From: Chloroflexota bacterium
GTDB lineage: Bacteria > Chloroflexota > Anaerolineae > Aggregatilineales > Phototrophicaceae
Direction of reading: 5' to 3'
Length of the DNA stretch: 24,839 nucleotides
NCBI GenBank assembly: GCA_003242205.1
Contig: QGUR01000019.1
Span: forward strand, 1-24,839
Shown: positions 22,203 through 24,839 of the stretch, piece after piece
Layout: each line of letters begins with the position of its first letter
Position numbering within the stretch: the stretch's first letter is position 1
Notes under the pieces: generated by a model
Told to the model about the DNA's origin: nothing
Database searches by the model: none
Seen by the model: the letters and a program-made list of their open reading frames with translations, nothing else
Translations under genes and position numbers: made by a program

Positions 22203-23447
22203 ATGACAGGCGACTTGCTCGTAGGGATCGCCGAAGTTGACATCACGCCGCCTGCCGGAAAACGCATGGACGGCTATATTTCGCGTGAGGAGCCGGGTCT
22301 GGGCGCGCATGATGCGTTGCTGGCGCAGGTTCTTCTGCTGGAGCACGACGAAAAACGCGCTGCCATTGTTGCCGTCGATACGCTGGCTGTCAGCAGCGGC
22401 TTTGCCGGTGCGCTGCGAGAGGCGCTGGCAGGCGTCCTCGACACGCAGCCGGCAGCCATCCTGATCTGTGCTTCCCATACTCACGCAGGGCCATGTGGGT
22501 TGCAAAACTGGTTTCCTCCCGGCGCAGCTCCCGAATTGGATCAGAAACTGGTCGAAGCAGTCAGCGAGCAGATCATGGACGCGGCGCGGGCGGCGCTCGA
22601 TAACCGCGCGCCGGCTGTCTTAACGGCGTCGGTTGGGCAGCTCGCGGGCGTTGGCGGAGATCGTAATGAGCCGGAGCGGTCTGTCGATCAGCAGATCACG
22701 GTATGGCGCTTTCGGCATCACGACGGTCAGCCGCTGGCGATTGTTTTTCACTACGCCTGCCACCCGACCGTGCTTGGCGCAGACAACCGGCTATATTCCG
22801 CGGACTTTGTCGGCGCGGCGCGGCGGCGGATTCGCAAGGCCTTTCCCGGCGCTGTGCCGGTGTTCATCAATGGGGCTGCGGGGAACATCAGCACGCGCTT
22901 TCTGCGCCGCGAGCAGTCATTCGAGGAAGTTGAACGGCTGGGGCAGATCGTTGGCGACCGGGTTATCGCCCTCGTCGCGGAGGGCAAGCCGGAGCCTGTA
23001 GCGCTTGCCTGGGCTACCGAAGCTCTGGAACTTCCATTTCGTCGCTTCGCCGCGCCGTCTGAGCTATCTCGGCCAACAGCCGCCAGCCGTCTGGAAGTGG
23101 TAAGGGCGGAAGGGCGGGCGATTGAAACGCAACTGGCGCGGGCGCTTGCGGGACGTCACACGCAAACGGCGGTATTGAGCGCGTTTCGTATCGGCTCATG
23201 GATACTCGTCGGCGTACCGGGCGAGCCGTTTGACGAACTGGCGCTGGCGGTACGTGCGGAATGGCCGGGCGCGCTTATTGCCGGGTACGCCAATGACTAT
23301 CTTGGCTACTTTCCGTCTCAGTCTGCCATTGAGATGGCGACGTATGAAGCGCTTTCATCCCCTTACGACGTTCGGGCGCACGAGCTGCTACGAGACGGTG
23401 CGCGGCGGTTGATCCGGCAACTGTTGTCTAACTTCAGATCAGTCTAA
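22203..23447 (+). CDS. Neutral/alkaline ceramidase-like hydrolase
   Basis: 414 residues matching the N-terminal domain of the neutral non-lysosomal ceramidase family. It starts DLLVGIAEVDITPP, a family hallmark, then ASHTHAGP (His92, His94), FHYACHPTVLG (His187), FINGAAGNIS with Ser230 where ceramidases have the nucleophile, VPGEPFDEL, and YANDYLGYFPS with the Glu and Tyr expected for zinc binding. True ceramidases carry an extra C-terminal domain (about 650+ residues) and a signal peptide; both are absent, so this is a shorter cytosolic relative and may cleave another N-acyl or amide bond. The ATG at 22203 is preferred over 22161 because homology begins there and a G-rich site (AGCGGGGG) precedes it. 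Confidence 0.78.
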   Translation: MTGDLLVGIAEVDITPPAGKRMDGYISREEPGLGAHDALLAQVLLLEHDEKRAAIVAVDTLAVSSGFAGALREALAGVLDTQPAAILICASHTHAGPCGLQNWFPPGAAPELDQKLVEAVSEQIMDAARAALDNRAPAVLTASVGQLAGVGGDRNEPERSVDQQITVWRFRHHDGQPLAIVFHYACHPTVLGADNRLYSADFVGAARRRIRKAFPGAVPVFINGAAGNISTRFLRREQSFEEVERLGQIVGDRVIALVAEGKPEPVALAWATEALELPFRRFAAPSELSRPTAASRLEVVRAEGRAIETQLARALAGRHTQTAVLSAFRIGSWILVGVPGEPFDELALAVRAEWPGALIAGYANDYLGYFPSQSAIEMATYEALSSPYDVRAHELLRDGARRLIRQLLSNFRSV

Positions 23448-23471
23448 ACAGGGTGCAGCGGGATTTCAAAA

Positions 23472-23503
23472 TTAGAACCATAGGTGATTAAATCCGGTTC
23501 TAA
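23472..23503. promoter_or_regulatory. Dyad TTAGAACC-16-GGTTCTAA upstream of the sugar binding protein
   Basis: A perfect 8-bp inverted repeat (23472-23479 and 23496-23503). The right arm lies between the -35 and -10 boxes of the predicted promoter, an ideal repressor position. Right-arm downstream bases are A-rich, not T-rich, so it is not a terminator for the plus-strand gene upstream. Confidence 0.55.
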
Positions 23504-23516
23504 AAAGTGCTATTAT
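23488..23516 (+). promoter_or_regulatory. Promoter of the sugar ABC binding-protein gene
   Basis: TTAAAT (23488-23493), 17 bp, TATTAT (23511-23516). It gives a leader of about 80 nt before the ATG at 23602 and overlaps the dyad at 23472-23503. Confidence 0.45.
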
Positions 23517-23601
23517 ATCAAGTGGAGTTAGGGTGAACGTTCAACTACTTTGCCCCGACACCGCCGGTAGCCAAATCTATATTCTGCAAGGAGATTATTC
23601 C

Positions 23602-24839
23602 ATGAATGTCGTTAGACGAAGCCGATCTCCGCTCTTTTTTCTCGCGCTGATAAGTATGTTGTTATTGAGTATGGGTGTATCGGCGCAGGACGCGCCCGTC
23701 ACCGTTACCCTCTGGATGCACGTGCATCCGCCGCGCCTGCCCCTCGATGAAGAGCTAATCGCCCAGTTCGAAGCGGAAAACCCGGACATCAATGTTGAAT
23801 ACACAACCGTGCCGGATCAGGAGTGGGACACGACCCTGTCGACCGCTCTGGCCTCCGGCAGCGGCCCTGATCTCTTCAATCAGGCGACGTTCGCCATCGG
23901 CCAGTTCTACGCTCAGGGTGTGCTTGCGCCGGTGGATCCGATCGCCGCGGGTTATGAGAGTCAGGAGGCGATTTACGAGGCGTATGAAGCGGGCGAGTCG
24001 CTGCTGGCCGGCGCGACGTTCGACGGCACGCTTTACGGCCTGCCGACGGAGTTGAGTGGCTACGCCTGCTACACGAATGATGATCTATGGCGGGCTGCTG
24101 GTCTGGACCCTGCCACCGATTTCCCGGCAACCTGGGAGGAAATGCAACGCGTTGCGGAACAGCTAACCGTGCGTGACGAGAGCGGTGCGCTGACTCAGCG
24201 TGGCTTTGACTTCATCTGGAGCAATCCGATTTTCATGCTGCTGATCTTCAATCCGATGGTTCAGCAGTTGGGCGGTAACATGATCGACGAGGTTAACTAC
24301 ACGGCCAGCATCAACACGCCCGAAGTCAAACAGGTCATGCAGTACTGGTACGACTGGGTAAATACCTGGAATCTGGGCGGGCCGCAGTACACTTTCACGC
24401 GCGATGCGTTCCTCGCTGGTCAGCTTGCCATCGACTGCGATGGCGGCAACTGGTTTGCGCCACAGGCTGAAGAAGCGGGCATCAACTACAGCATTCACCC
24501 GCAGCCGCGCTGGGAAAACGCCGTCAACGATAATGCGATGGCGAACTACGCCTACTTCTTCATGGTGAATTCGGCGGCTGCGCCTGAGGTTCAGGAGGCG
24601 GCGTGGCGGCTGGCCGGTTTCCTGACATCCTTCCCCGACCGCTATCTTGACACCGCCGGCCTGTTCCAGGCGAAGGCGGATTTTGTCGCGTCCGAGGCTT
24701 TCCAACAGAACGAGATCATGCCGGTCTTTCTGGAAGAAATGGGCAAGAGCAGCTATCACCCGCGCATTGCAGGCTTCTTCGAGGTAGCTGACGCGTTAAT
24801 GCGCACCCGCGCCGGGAAAATAATTGGTGGCGGGAACAG
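23602..24839 (+). CDS. Family 1 extracellular sugar-binding protein of an ABC transporter (cut by window edge)
   Basis: 412 complete codons are visible and the frame is open at the right edge. The ATG at 23602 has AAGGAG 8 bp upstream. The signal peptide covers about residues 1-28 (RRSR start, hydrophobic core, VSA|Q); no lipobox Cys is seen. The mature part starts APVTVTLWMHV, then LIAQFEAENPDINVEYTTVP and LASGSGPDLFNQ, the standard SBP_bac_1 (UgpB/MalE type) signature, followed by LYGLPTELSGYACYTNDDLWRAAG. It delivers a sugar or oligosaccharide to permeases that probably lie just outside the window. Its leader has a dyad and promoter, so expression is likely substrate-controlled. The family is close to complete here, with perhaps a short tail missing. 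Confidence 0.9.
   Translation, partial: MNVVRRSRSPLFFLALISMLLLSMGVSAQDAPVTVTLWMHVHPPRLPLDEELIAQFEAENPDINVEYTTVPDQEWDTTLSTALASGSGPDLFNQATFAIGQFYAQGVLAPVDPIAAGYESQEAIYEAYEAGESLLAGATFDGTLYGLPTELSGYACYTNDDLWRAAGLDPATDFPATWEEMQRVAEQLTVRDESGALTQRGFDFIWSNPIFMLLIFNPMVQQLGGNMIDEVNYTASINTPEVKQVMQYWYDWVNTWNLGGPQYTFTRDAFLAGQLAIDCDGGNWFAPQAEEAGINYSIHPQPRWENAVNDNAMANYAYFFMVNSAAAPEVQEAAWRLAGFLTSFPDRYLDTAGLFQAKADFVASEAFQQNEIMPVFLEEMGKSSYHPRIAGFFEVADALMRTRAGKIIGGGN

Noticed and set aside
23472..23503. TTAGAACC/GGTTCTAA dyad as terminator of the ceramidase-like gene
   Set aside because: The stem is AT-rich, the loop is 16 nt and A residues follow it on the plus strand; the promoter overlap fits an operator better.
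1..24839. tRNA, rRNA, insertion sequence, attachment site or replication origin
   Set aside because: No cloverleaf with CCA-like end, no rRNA text, no transposase or integrase motifs, no DnaA-box cluster were noticed by reading; a covariance-model scan was not possible.

Overview
The window is GC-rich, gene-dense bacterial chromosome. It probably comes from a Chloroflexota (Anaerolineae-like) organism. That assignment is inference, resting on a tandem pair of secreted or anchored proteins with a C-x2-PCW-x-GI-x-PG-x-T signature (a type I associate with that phylum), a complete Liv-type transporter operon with LLM-family oxidoreductases, frequent GTG/TTG starts and many GGAGG-type ribosome binding sites. 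There are no rRNA or tRNA genes, no CRISPR array, no transposase, and no phage or plasmid genes.

Layout. (1) 1-2914: a GT4 glycosyltransferase (cut by the left edge) diverges from a MOP-superfamily polysaccharide/lipid flippase, the edge of a surface-glycan locus. (2) 2937-6844: a convergent alpha/beta hydrolase; a 369-bp gap with two helically phased clusters of a TTGGGATAA-like repeat; two adjacent paralogous Cys-rich anchored proteins of unknown function; and an unusual 337-aa protein in which a nucleoside diphosphate kinase fold is split by a long insertion. The section ends at a perfect 16-bp terminator stem. (3) 6901-16278, minus strand: nine co-directional genes, livJ-type binding protein > LivH > LivM > LivG > LivF > M24 metallohydrolase > Mer-like LLM oxidoreductase > threonine-synthase-like PLP enzyme > second LLM oxidoreductase. 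This reads as import plus catabolism of an amino-acid-like or peptide-like compound. (4) 16430-18141: an IclR-family regulator just upstream of that operon, divergent from an SDR dehydrogenase. An IclR-type dyad lies just downstream of the predicted livJ promoter, making the IclR protein the likely controller. (5) 18220-24839: a winged-helix (HTH_42/AlkZ-like) protein, a sulfatase/phosphonate-monoester-hydrolase-type enzyme, a BadF/GlcNAc-kinase-like sugar kinase, a neutral-ceramidase-like hydrolase, and a family 1 sugar ABC binding protein cut by the right edge. This looks like a glycoconjugate or sugar catabolic neighbourhood.

The strongest candidates for something undescribed are the nine-gene LLM/M24/PLP operon with its IclR operator, the split-NDK protein, the tandem Cys-signature proteins, and the phased TTGGGATAA arrays in front of them.
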